Assembly (NCBI RefSeq): GCF_009928525.1
Contig: NZ_JAABOK010000003.1
Span: forward strand, 558,001-622,000
DNA length: 64,000 nt
From: Chitinophaga solisilvae
Lineage (GTDB): Bacteria; Bacteroidota; Bacteroidia; Chitinophagales; Chitinophagaceae
Direction of reading: 5' to 3'
Below are positions 10,399 to 19,268 of the stretch, one piece after another. Position 1 is the stretch's first letter. The number at the start of each line of letters is the position of its first letter. A program made the translations under genes and the position numbers. Below the pieces are notes generated by a model. It ran no database searches. It was not told the DNA's origin and saw only the letters and a program-made list of their open reading frames with translations.

Positions 10399-10654
10399 AA
10401 TCAGATATGGTTTATCCGTGTTGGGTTAAAATTAATTACTAGGTTTTTCTAAATCTTCATCGGCAAAGAGCTAAAACAATGCCAAAAACGTAAAATAAAA
10501 GCTCTTTATTGCAAATTACTAAAAAAATTTAGAGAAATTATTTAAAACTGCTTTTTGAAAAAGTTCACTTCTCAGGTGCCGGCGTATTTTCTTAACTTCG
10601 CACAATTTTAATCAATTATTGTCTAAATAACATCAAAGGGCGGGGAATTGTTTT

Positions 10655-13600
10655 ATGTCCAGCAAATATCAGGAATACAACCAACTGAATTTACCTCAGA
10701 TCGAGAAAGATATACTGCAGCAATGGGAGCTTCACCAGGCTTTTGAAAAGAGCGTGGAAGTGCGCGAAGGCGCTACTCCTTTTGTCTTTTATGAAGGTCC
10801 TCCAAGTGCCAATGGTCTGCCAGGTATTCACCACGTTATTTCGCGTACCCTGAAGGATCTGGTGTGCCGTTATAAAACCATGCGCGGTTTCCAGGTGAAA
10901 CGCAAGGGTGGCTGGGATACCCATGGCCTGCCGGTAGAACTGGGCGTGGAAAAGAGCCTGGGCATTACCAAGAAAGATATCGGCACCAAAATATCCATTG
11001 CAGACTATAACGAAACCTGTAGAAAGGAAGTATTGAAATATAAGGATAAATGGGATGACCTGACCCGTAAAATGGGCTACTGGGTTGACCTGAAGAATCC
11101 TTATATCACCTTTGACAATAACTATATTGAAACACTCTGGTGGTGTCTGCAAACATTATATAAAAAAGGATACTTATATAAAAGTGTCAGTATCCAGCCC
11201 TATTCTCCCGCTGCCGGTACCGGCCTCAGCTCTGCTGAACTGAATCAGCCGGGTACGTATAAGAATGTGAAAGATACCACTGTAGTAGCCATGTTCAAGG
11301 CGCAACAGTCTGAAAAATCCCGTTTCCTGTTTGACGCTGCCGGAAATGAAGAGGTATTTTTCCTGGCCTGGACCACCACTCCCTGGACCCTGCCTTCCAA
11401 TCTGGGTCTGACAGTTGGCGCTAATATAGAATATGTACTGGTAAAGACTTTCAATCAATATACCCATCTTCCGGTTAACGTGGTGATGGCGAAAGTATTA
11501 CTTGGCAAATACTTTAAAGCAGAAGGAGAAAACGGAGACTTTGAAAATTATAAGGACGGTGAGAAGATCATCCCCTGGAAAATTGTAACCAGCTTCAAGG
11601 GAAGCCAGCTGGAGAATATCCGCTATGAGCAGCTGCTGCCATACGCGCAGCCTGAAGAAGGTGATCCGTTCCGCGTAATCCTCGGCGACTTTGTTACCAC
11701 TGAAGATGGTACCGGTATTGTTCACACCGCTCCGGCATTCGGCGCGGATGATAACCGCGTGGGTAAGAAAAATGGCATAGGTATCCTGACGCTGGTGGAC
11801 AGAGAAGGTAAGTTCACGGATAATGTAGGAGAGTTTTCCGGAAGATTTGTTAAGAACTATAAAGATGATCCGGACTACAAAGACGTAGATGTGGACATCG
11901 CGGTGAAGCTGAAAAAAGAGAACCGCGCCTTCAGGGTAGAAAAGTATGAACATACTTATCCGCATTGCTGGCGTACTGATAAGCCTGTTTTATATTACCC
12001 GCTGGATGCCTGGTTTATTAAGACTACTGCACTGAAAGACAGGATGGTAGAACTGAATAAAACCATTAACTGGAAACCTGCCTTTACCGGAACCGGCAGA
12101 TTTGGCAACTGGCTGGAAAACATGGTTGACTGGAACCTGAGCCGTAGCCGTTACTGGGGTACTCCCCTGCCGATATGGCGCACGGAAGATGGTACTGAGG
12201 AAAAATGTATCGGAAGCATAGAAGAGCTGAACAGGGAAATCCGCAGGGCTAATGAAGTACTGGGAGGAGATGTGAATACTTCTTATTTACATGAAGGTAT
12301 CCTGGATCTGCACAAGCCTTATGTGGATGATATTATCCTGGTGAGCGATTCCGGAAAACCCATGCGTCGTGAGCCGGATCTGGTGGACGTTTGGTTTGAC
12401 AGCGGCGCTATGCCTTATGCACAATGGCATTATCCGTTTGAGAATAAGGAAATGATCGAGTCCGGTAAGGCATTCCCGGCCGATTTCATTGCAGAAGGCG
12501 TGGATCAGACCCGTGGCTGGTTCTATACCTTGCACGTATTAGGTGTGATGCTGTTTGATAGCGTGGCTTATAAAACAGTGGTTTCTAATGGATTAGTACT
12601 GGATAGCCAGGGAAATAAGATGAGTAAGCGCCTCGGAAACGTGGTGAACCCATTCGAAACCATTGAGCAGTATGGCGCCGACCCCACCCGTTGGTACCTC
12701 ATCACCAACGCTTCCCCATGGGACAGCCTGAAATTCGATATAAAAGGTATCGGTGAAGCGCAGCGCAAGCTGTTTGGTACCCTGTACAACACCTATAACT
12801 TCTTCGCGATGTACGCCAATCTGGATAAGTTTACATTCAGTGAAGCATACATTCCGCTGGAAGAAAGGCCGGAAATTGACCGTTGGATCATTTCTGTGCT
12901 CAACTCCCTGATAAAGGACGTAACGGCCAATTTTGACGATTATGAGCCTACGCAGGCAGGCAGGGCTATTGAACGCTTTGTGGATGAGCACCTGAGCAAC
13001 TGGTACGTGCGTCTCTGCCGTCGCCGGTTCTGGAAAGGTGAATATGCGCATGACAAAATAAGTGCTTACCAGACACTTTACGAATGTCTGGAAAAAGTTA
13101 TACAATTGATGGCCCCGGTGTCGCCATTTTTCACCGATTGGATGTTCAGTAACCTCAACAAGGTAACCGGGCGTTCTGCCGCCGCGTCCATCCACCATAC
13201 CGATTTTCCTGCTGTCAGTGCGGCTGCGGTCGATACCGACCTGGAAGAAAGGATGCAACTGGCACAGGATATCTCATCACTGGTATTATCCTTGCGTAAG
13301 AAGGTGAATATTAAGGTGCGTCAGCCGTTACAGAAAATACTGATTCCGGTTTCCAACCCGCACATGCAGGAACAGATTGAAAAAGTAGCAGACCTGATAA
13401 AAAGTGAGGTAAATGTCAAAGGGATTGATTATCTTACCGAAACGGAAGGTTTTATCAAGAAAAAGATCAAACCGAACTTCAAGTCGCTCGGAAGCAAAAT
13501 GGGAGCTAAAATGAAGGCCGTTGCCGCCCTCATCAATGCGTTTACAGAGGCAGACATCGCAGCTATTGAGCGTGATGGACATTTCAATCTGAATGTGGAA

Positions 13601-13981
13601 GACGAGCAGTTGCAAATACAACTCTCTGATGTTGAGATCATTTCCGAAGATATTCCCGGTTGGACAGTTGCAAATAAAGGTGCTTTAACGGTAGCGCTCG
13701 ATATTACTATTACACCAGCTTTGCAGGATGAAGGAAACGCCAGGGAACTGGTGAACAGAATCCAGAAAATCCGCAAGGACAGCGGGTTTGAATTAACTGA
13801 CAGAATTAACGTGGCAGTAGAGGATGTAGCGACCCTCAAATCGGCGATTATAAACTTTAATGACTATATTTGCACGGAAATTTTGGCAGATAGCTTGGAT
13901 TTAGTGGAGCAATTACAGGGCGGAACAGAGATAGAGGTGAACGACCTTAAACTTAACGTATTAGTTAACAAAAAAAGCTAA
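10655..13981 (+). CDS. ileS: isoleucyl-tRNA synthetase, type 2, with altered GIHH signature
   Basis: The 1108-residue class I synthetase charges tRNA(Ile) with isoleucine. The catalytic domain begins with FYEGPPSANGLPGIHH (residues about 45-60). At the place where HIGH is expected the sequence reads GIHH, so the first and third positions are swapped. The second signature is GNKMSKRLGN (about residue 652). The editing domain is in the middle (TTPWTLPSNLGL, then GTGIVHTAPAFGADD), and the anticodon-binding and C-terminal regions are full length. Length and motifs fit the eukaryote-like IleS2 type. The gene ends 6 bases before the DksA-like gene, so the two probably share a transcript. Confidence 0.95.
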   Translation: MSSKYQEYNQLNLPQIEKDILQQWELHQAFEKSVEVREGATPFVFYEGPPSANGLPGIHHVISRTLKDLVCRYKTMRGFQVKRKGGWDTHGLPVELGVEKSLGITKKDIGTKISIADYNETCRKEVLKYKDKWDDLTRKMGYWVDLKNPYITFDNNYIETLWWCLQTLYKKGYLYKSVSIQPYSPAAGTGLSSAELNQPGTYKNVKDTTVVAMFKAQQSEKSRFLFDAAGNEEVFFLAWTTTPWTLPSNLGLTVGANIEYVLVKTFNQYTHLPVNVVMAKVLLGKYFKAEGENGDFENYKDGEKIIPWKIVTSFKGSQLENIRYEQLLPYAQPEEGDPFRVILGDFVTTEDGTGIVHTAPAFGADDNRVGKKNGIGILTLVDREGKFTDNVGEFSGRFVKNYKDDPDYKDVDVDIAVKLKKENRAFRVEKYEHTYPHCWRTDKPVLYYPLDAWFIKTTALKDRMVELNKTINWKPAFTGTGRFGNWLENMVDWNLSRSRYWGTPLPIWRTEDGTEEKCIGSIEELNREIRRANEVLGGDVNTSYLHEGILDLHKPYVDDIILVSDSGKPMRREPDLVDVWFDSGAMPYAQWHYPFENKEMIESGKAFPADFIAEGVDQTRGWFYTLHVLGVMLFDSVAYKTVVSNGLVLDSQGNKMSKRLGNVVNPFETIEQYGADPTRWYLITNASPWDSLKFDIKGIGEAQRKLFGTLYNTYNFFAMYANLDKFTFSEAYIPLEERPEIDRWIISVLNSLIKDVTANFDDYEPTQAGRAIERFVDEHLSNWYVRLCRRRFWKGEYAHDKISAYQTLYECLEKVIQLMAPVSPFFTDWMFSNLNKVTGRSAAASIHHTDFPAVSAAAVDTDLEERMQLAQDISSLVLSLRKKVNIKVRQPLQKILIPVSNPHMQEQIEKVADLIKSEVNVKGIDYLTETEGFIKKKIKPNFKSLGSKMGAKMKAVAALINAFTEADIAAIERDGHFNLNVEDEQLQIQLSDVEIISEDIPGWTVANKGALTVALDITITPALQDEGNARELVNRIQKIRKDSGFELTDRINVAVEDVATLKSAIINFNDYICTEILADSLDLVEQLQGGTEIEVNDLKLNVLVNKKS

Positions 13982-13987
13982 TCCCCC

Positions 13988-15040
13988 ATGGCAACAAAAA
14001 AGAAGGTTGCTAGTAAATCGACCCAAAAGGCAGCTCAGGCTAAAAAAACAACTGTGGTGAAAAAGGCAGCGACTGCTAAAAGTGCCGCTAAACCTGCACC
14101 GGCCAAAAAGGCCGCGCCCGCTCCTAAAAAAGCGCCGGCAAAAAAAGCAGTGGCAGCAGCAAAGCCAGCAGCCAAAAAAGCCGTGGTAGCTTCTGTTACC
14201 AGGGCAGCAAAGCCCGCCGCAGCCAAAAAGCCGGCTCCAGTCGTAAAACCCATAGTTAAAAAGGTTCCAGCCGCAAAAAACAGTAAAACATCGTCCGTCC
14301 CGAAAGTTGCTGTACCTGCAAAATCGACCGTTAAAAAAGAGCCTGCTGTAAAGCAGCAAGTGGTAACGAAAAGTGTTTCCGCTGTTAAAGAGAAACCATT
14401 AATTTCTAAGTCAGAAGAAAAAGAACTTAAAACGATGGCAGTAAAGAAAGCAGATACAAAGGAACAAGTTGCTAAGGAGAAAGAATCCACTAAAAAAGCA
14501 GCCGAAAAACCTGTTGTTAAGGCAGAGAAATCAGCTAAGTCTGAGAAATCTGAAAAACCCGAAAAAACTGAAAAATCCGAAAAGAAAGGCGGTAAGTCTG
14601 CCCTGGTAACTTATCAGCCCGAATTCACAAAATCAGTACTGGACCAACCCGAAGCCTCTGCAGGTCCGGTTTACAGATATAGCGATGCAGATTTACAGGA
14701 ATTCCGGGAGCTGATCCAGAAAAAACTGGAGTCAGCCAAGAAAGAATTAATTTACCTGCAGGGACTGATCACCCGTAAAGATGAAGCGGGTACCGACGAT
14801 ACCGAAAATAAATACATGAGCATGGAAGATGGCAGCGGCTCCCAGGAAAGGGAACAGCTGAACCAGATGGCCAGCCGCCAGATACAATTTATTGACCACC
14901 TGGAAAAAGCCATGATGCGTATCGAAAACAAAACCTACGGTATTTGCCGCGTAACCGGTAAACTGATAGATAAAGCACGTCTCAGAGCTGTACCTCACGC
15001 TACACTGAGCATCGAAGCCAAACTGGCAAAAAGCAAATAG
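13988..15040 (+). CDS. histone-H1-like tail fused to a DksA/TraR-type domain
   Basis: The 350-residue protein has two parts. Residues 1-205 are very rich in Lys, Ala and Pro with PAKKA-type repeats, then SEKSEKPEKTEKSEKK, like the tail of eukaryotic H1 or bacterial Hc1. Residues about 232-350 are a DksA/TraR-type coiled coil and finger (EFRELIQKKLESAKKELIYL, then YGICRVTGKLIDKARLRAVP). The usual four zinc cysteines are reduced to one (C320). Met150 could start a short form lacking the basic tail. The DksA part suggests binding in the RNA polymerase secondary channel; the tail suggests DNA binding. Both are inference from family. It starts 6 bases after ileS. Confidence 0.8.
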   Translation: MATKKKVASKSTQKAAQAKKTTVVKKAATAKSAAKPAPAKKAAPAPKKAPAKKAVAAAKPAAKKAVVASVTRAAKPAAAKKPAPVVKPIVKKVPAAKNSKTSSVPKVAVPAKSTVKKEPAVKQQVVTKSVSAVKEKPLISKSEEKELKTMAVKKADTKEQVAKEKESTKKAAEKPVVKAEKSAKSEKSEKPEKTEKSEKKGGKSALVTYQPEFTKSVLDQPEASAGPVYRYSDADLQEFRELIQKKLESAKKELIYLQGLITRKDEAGTDDTENKYMSMEDGSGSQEREQLNQMASRQIQFIDHLEKAMMRIENKTYGICRVTGKLIDKARLRAVPHATLSIEAKLAKSK

Positions 15041-15062
15041 TACCTTTCAGGATAAAATTTTT

Positions 15063-15099
15063 TGGGATTCAGTTATACAACTGAATCCCAATTTTTTTT
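15063..15099. terminator. terminator between the DksA-like gene and the glycosyltransferase-HAD gene
   Basis: A 12-bp perfect stem (TGGGATTCAGTT / AACTGAATCCCA) with a 4-base loop is followed by a run of nine Ts on the plus strand. It has a T-rich flank on the other strand too, so it can serve both convergent genes. Confidence 0.9.
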
Positions 15100-16612
15100 A
15101 ACAGGAGGCCTGCTGTTTATTACGCATCTGCTTCACCGCATAATAAACCAACCCCGCTCCTGCCAGCCCGATCAGGCTGCCGATACCTATTTTCCTGGCC
15201 TGTTTTTTACTGATGGGCGGCAATTTAATACTGAATTTTTTAGAAGGCCCAACCGGTGCAATATCCAGCAGTGGCGCCAGAGAAAGGCCTGTTATAATTT
15301 TATCGGCAACCTTTTCTACATATGCCCGCTGATACTGTGGACAAAAAGCTACACCTATCCCGGCAGCCGTCAGCAGTGCGGTATCCAGCTTGCCATCGCC
15401 CACATAGATAATATTCTGCGCATTTACCTTGTATTGCTCCGCAATGTATGGCAGCACGCAACTTTTACAGTATTTGCCATCTTTCAGGAAATAATCCGCA
15501 ATGGTTACTTCCCCGGTTGCTACACTGTTCACCAGGTGTAGTTTATTCGCAAATACGAAGTCCATTCCCAGCTTGTTTTTAATATGACGGGCTACCATGC
15601 CGGAACCATCTGTAATCAGTCCGCATGCGTAACCACGTTTCTTTAATTCCTGTATCACTTCCCGGATGCCTGGTACCAGTGGAATAGCATCTGCTACCTC
15701 GAGTAATTCGGCAATATTGCGGCCTTCAAATATGGCGGCTGTCTGCTGTATGCGGCTCACCATATCCGTTTCATCAGCCATGATACGCTGCAGTTCCGCT
15801 TCGCGGTCGAATGCAATGGCTGCCCACTGCAGATAGTTTTGTGTAAATACGGCATGGTCCAGGTTGAAGATGACCATCTTCTGCAGTTTGTCAATCGACT
15901 CCAGGATGGAATATTCCATCTGTTCCCGGATCATATTGATATTCCCCAGTGTTTCCAGGTTTTCCTGCGGAATGTTTTCTGCTTTTTTAAGAATAGTCCG
16001 GGATACTTCCCTGGACATTTTACTCAGCTGCTCCCACGTCTGCATAGCATTTTCTACTTTGCCGATATTGGCTTCCGTAATGCGTGCGCCCTGCTGGTGC
16101 ATATCTATCAGCAGGCCGATATCCACGCCGTAATCATTCTCAAAGTATACTTTTGACAACAGTGATTTACGGCCCGCAATCATGCCACTGAGCGGCTGCT
16201 GAAAATGCGCCAGTTCAGGAAATAAAATACTCAGCAGCGGCTTGGCCACTAATTGTGTGACCCTGCCTGCCTGCCTTTCAAAGTAGGATTTGACGAAGTC
16301 TGCTTCGCCGCGTTCAATAGGACCAGTGAGTAAGTCAATAATATTATCAGGATATGTAAGGATGTCGCCGTCTACATAGGCGATGATCTCGTGTTTGGCC
16401 GCCATCATGCCCTCGCGCATAGATATTCCCTTGCCGCGCTGGCTGCTGGTAATCACCCGCACATCTTCCTTCATCGCCTCTTCTACGGTATTATCCGTAG
16501 AGTTATCATCTACAATGATAATTTCAATTTTGCGGGTTGTTTTCTTTACGGTCTTTATTACCTGGCGTATGGTTGCCCCTTCGTTTAATACCGGAATTAC
16601 GACAGAAATCAT
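15098..16612 (-). CDS. glycosyltransferase family 2 fused to a HAD-type domain
   Basis: The 504-residue protein is a fusion. Residues 1-225 are a GT-A fold glycosyltransferase (VVIPVLNEGATI; VDDNS 34-38; DGD 81-83 as metal-binding DxD), close in style to glucosyl-3-phosphoglycerate synthases. Residues about 245-445 resemble a SerB-like HAD phosphatase, with LITDGSG as motif II and VGDGKLD (404-410) as motif IV. Motif I reads FNLDH, so the nucleophile Asp is Asn250 and the DxDxT pattern is broken. Residues about 476-493 form a membrane helix. It may make and process a phosphorylated glycoside, or the HAD part may only bind. The gene ends just inside the shared terminator and is co-directional with the ABC exporter upstream. 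Confidence 0.75.
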   Translation of the reverse strand: MISVVIPVLNEGATIRQVIKTVKKTTRKIEIIIVDDNSTDNTVEEAMKEDVRVITSSQRGKGISMREGMMAAKHEIIAYVDGDILTYPDNIIDLLTGPIERGEADFVKSYFERQAGRVTQLVAKPLLSILFPELAHFQQPLSGMIAGRKSLLSKVYFENDYGVDIGLLIDMHQQGARITEANIGKVENAMQTWEQLSKMSREVSRTILKKAENIPQENLETLGNINMIREQMEYSILESIDKLQKMVIFNLDHAVFTQNYLQWAAIAFDREAELQRIMADETDMVSRIQQTAAIFEGRNIAELLEVADAIPLVPGIREVIQELKKRGYACGLITDGSGMVARHIKNKLGMDFVFANKLHLVNSVATGEVTIADYFLKDGKYCKSCVLPYIAEQYKVNAQNIIYVGDGKLDTALLTAAGIGVAFCPQYQRAYVEKVADKIITGLSLAPLLDIAPVGPSKKFSIKLPPISKKQARKIGIGSLIGLAGAGLVYYAVKQMRNKQQASC

Positions 16613-16702
16613 AGGAGTTCGCTATGTTAAAAGGTTAATGAATACAAAGAGCTGGTTGGCATTTATCATGAACCCCTTAACAAAAACAGTACCACAGCAG
16701 AT

Positions 16703-18535
16703 TTACTTAAACTCCTGCATCTCAACCAGTTTATGGTAGATGCCTTGCTGCGCGAGCAGGTGATCGTGTGTGCCACGTTCTTTAATCTCTCCCTGATCCA
16801 TCACAATGATTTCATTGGCGTGCTGAATGGTGCTCAGCCGGTGTGCAATAACAATAGTGGTGCGGTGTTGCATCAGTTTATCCAATGCTGCCTGTACCAG
16901 TTTTTCTGATTCAGTATCCAGTGCAGATGTTGCTTCATCCAGGATAAGTATAGGTGGATTTTTAAAGATCGCTCTTGCGATGGTGAGGCGCTGACGCTGG
17001 CCACCACTGAGTTTCAGGCCGCGGTCGCCAATGGGCGTATCATAACCGTTTTCCAGTTGCTCAATGAATTCATGCGCGTTGGCAATTTTCGCAGCGCGTA
17101 TAACGGCATCGCGGTCGGCCTGCGGATGACCAAATGCGATGTTGTTGAATACGGTATCATTGAACAATACGGCTTCCTGCGAAACCACGCCTATCAACCC
17201 TCTGAGGTCATCAAGTTTTACATCGCGTATATCGGTGCCGTCTATACGAATATTACCTTCATTCACATCATAGAACCGCGGAAGTATATCTGCCATGGTC
17301 GATTTACCTGCGCCGCTGCGCCCTACCAGGGCTATCATCTGGCCTTTGCTGATAGTGAGATTAATATCTTTCAGTACATACTGCTGTTCATATCTGAAGG
17401 AAACATGGTTATACGTAATTTTATCCTGGAAGCCGGTTAACGCTACAGCAGCCGCTTTTTCCCTGATTTCCACCGGGGCATCCAGTATATTGAAGATGCG
17501 CTCGCTGGCCACCATACCGCGTTGCATGGTAGTGATCGCAGTAGAAATATTTTTGGCCGGCTGCATGATCTGTGAATAAAAAACGAGATAAGTCATGAAA
17601 GTGGCCCCTGTAAGCAGATCGCTGCCGTTTAGTACCAGCGTGCCGCCATAGATGACGAGCACAATAACCACTACTACGCCCAGTATTTCAGATACCGGGG
17701 ATGCCAGTTCACGCTGATTGAACATAGACTTGCTCACCTTTACAAAGCGCTGGTTCACCTCGCCGAATTTTCCCTGCATGAAACGTGCTGCTGTAAAGGA
17801 TTGTATGATACGGATACCGCCCAGGGTTTCTTCAGTAACATTTAAAATCTTACCTAATAATTCCTGGCTGTACCAGCCTTTCTGTTTTAATTTTTTGGAG
17901 ATATACGAAATAATAAATCCTGACAACGGAAAAAATACGATGGTAAACAGCGTCAGTTTAACCGATAGATAAAACAGGGCGGCGAAATAGCCGATAATGA
18001 TAAAAGGATCGCGCAGTAATATCTGAATGGCATTGACCACGTTGCCTTCTATCTCCTGTACATCGTTGGTCATGACAGAAAGCAGGTCTCCCTTTTGTTT
18101 CTCGCTGTAGAATTTCAGGGACTGTGTGGTGAACTTTCGGTAGATGTCTGACCGCAACCTGGCCAGCATGGTCATTTTCATGCGGGTTACCACGCGGGTG
18201 CTCATATACCTGCCGAGGTTGGCAATAGTGATACACACGCCGATAACGGCGCATACAAAATAGAGGGCGCTCTGTTTGGTGCCGCTGGCTTTGATGAAAT
18301 AGTAAAAGTAGTAGTTAAACAGATCAATGAAATAAGTGATCGTCAGTGAAAAGGTAGGTTGGGTAAGTGTTGGCGGAGAATCTCCTACCTGGTTGAAAAT
18401 CACGTTTAACAGGGGAATCAGCATGGCAAAATTGACCATGCCAAAGATGATACCTACGAGTGTATAGATAACATATTCCGGAATATAATGATGTAATGGT
18501 GTGGCGTATCCGAGTAACCGCTTGAAAGTCTTCAT
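16703..18535 (-). CDS. MsbA-like ABC exporter (fused membrane and ATPase domains)
   Basis: The 610-residue half-transporter has six membrane helices (residues about 1-330). An ATPase domain follows, with Walker A GRSGAGKST, signature LSGGQRQRL, Walker B ILILDEATSALD and the H-loop IAHRLST. It works as a homodimer. Length and order fit the MsbA/lipid-flippase group, which moves lipid A or other hydrophobic molecules across the inner membrane; multidrug export is an alternative. The glycosyltransferase-HAD gene follows 90 bases downstream in the same direction. A -7-like TATTTTTG lies about 35 bases upstream of the ATG. Confidence 0.85.
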   Translation of the reverse strand: MKTFKRLLGYATPLHHYIPEYVIYTLVGIIFGMVNFAMLIPLLNVIFNQVGDSPPTLTQPTFSLTITYFIDLFNYYFYYFIKASGTKQSALYFVCAVIGVCITIANLGRYMSTRVVTRMKMTMLARLRSDIYRKFTTQSLKFYSEKQKGDLLSVMTNDVQEIEGNVVNAIQILLRDPFIIIGYFAALFYLSVKLTLFTIVFFPLSGFIISYISKKLKQKGWYSQELLGKILNVTEETLGGIRIIQSFTAARFMQGKFGEVNQRFVKVSKSMFNQRELASPVSEILGVVVVIVLVIYGGTLVLNGSDLLTGATFMTYLVFYSQIMQPAKNISTAITTMQRGMVASERIFNILDAPVEIREKAAAVALTGFQDKITYNHVSFRYEQQYVLKDINLTISKGQMIALVGRSGAGKSTMADILPRFYDVNEGNIRIDGTDIRDVKLDDLRGLIGVVSQEAVLFNDTVFNNIAFGHPQADRDAVIRAAKIANAHEFIEQLENGYDTPIGDRGLKLSGGQRQRLTIARAIFKNPPILILDEATSALDTESEKLVQAALDKLMQHRTTIVIAHRLSTIQHANEIIVMDQGEIKERGTHDHLLAQQGIYHKLVEMQEFK

Positions 18536-18570
18536 TCCTGATGCTTTTACGCTTGGCTTTTAAACAGCGG

Positions 18571-18578
18571 CAAAAATA
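18571..18578 (-). promoter_or_regulatory. candidate -7 element of the ABC exporter gene
   Basis: The minus strand reads TATTTTTG (TAnnTTTG consensus), 35 bases before the start codon. Confidence 0.45.
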
Positions 18579-18734
18579 CACAATTAACTGACCTGCGGGG
18601 CCTGATTCGGACTAATCTTTCACAGAAAAGGTTAATTTCGCATATAATAGAGCGGGTTCCTGTTTTGGGTACTGTGGCAAATATATTATTATTGTATATA
18701 TGGCTCTGTTTTACTAACGATTAAATTGAATGCA

Positions 18735-19115
18735 ATGCAGGAAACTAAAAGGCAAAAGCAAATAGGACAATTATTACAGGAAGAGCTGAGTGGAGTGTTT
18801 CAGCGTATGGGGTTTAATGTGGTGGATGGTGGAATGATTTCCATTGCTGCTGTGAAGATGACGCCTGACCTGCTGGAGGCAAAGGTTTACCTGAGCATGT
18901 TCCAGATTAAATCATCTGAAGAGATGCTGGAGCGTATCAAAGACCGTATGGGTGAAATTAAAAAAGCCCTGGGGTTACGTGTAGGCAAGCAATTGCGCCG
19001 AATGCCGGAGCTGTCCTTCTTCCTGGACGATACCCTGGATTATGTTTTCAAAATGGAAGAGCTGTTCAAAAAGATCAAGGAAGACGACTCCAATATCAAG
19101 GGCGAAAACAAATAA
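18735..19115 (+). CDS. rbfA: 30S ribosome-binding factor RbfA
   Basis: The 126-residue protein has the single KH-like domain of RbfA: QIGQLLQEELSGVFQR at the start, VKMTPDLLEAKVYLSMF in the central strand and LRVGKQLRRMPELSFFLDDT at the end. It binds immature 30S subunits near the 16S 5' helix and helps late maturation and cold adaptation. The ATG is chosen over an in-frame TTG 9 bases upstream. The LolC/E-like permease gene follows across a hairpin element, an order I have often seen in Bacteroidota. Confidence 0.9.
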   Translation: MQETKRQKQIGQLLQEELSGVFQRMGFNVVDGGMISIAAVKMTPDLLEAKVYLSMFQIKSSEEMLERIKDRMGEIKKALGLRVGKQLRRMPELSFFLDDTLDYVFKMEELFKKIKEDDSNIKGENK

Positions 19116-19124
19116 TAGCTGGAG

Positions 19125-19242
19125 ATTTAGGGATTTTGGAATTTTTTGATTTTGGAATTTATTAAATGCAGCGGAGATTTTCGCTATTGCCTCCACTGCA
19201 TTTAATAAATTCCAAAATTCCAAAATTTCAAAATCCGTAAAT
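19125..19242. repeat. intergenic hairpin element A (type II arms)
   Basis: Two arms of about 50 bases pair imperfectly around a short centre. The inner 20 bases (TTGGAATTTATTAAATGCAG) pair perfectly. The arms are built from 8-base GATTTTGG/AATTTTTT-like units. The centre has AGCGGAGA, shared with other elements. The bases just after it (19243-19260) contain AATTCGTAATT, a relic of the type I arm. It lies between two co-directional genes, so it is not simply a convergent-gene terminator. Confidence 0.85.
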
Positions 19243-19268
19243 TTTCAATTCGTAATTCAAGCATCATT

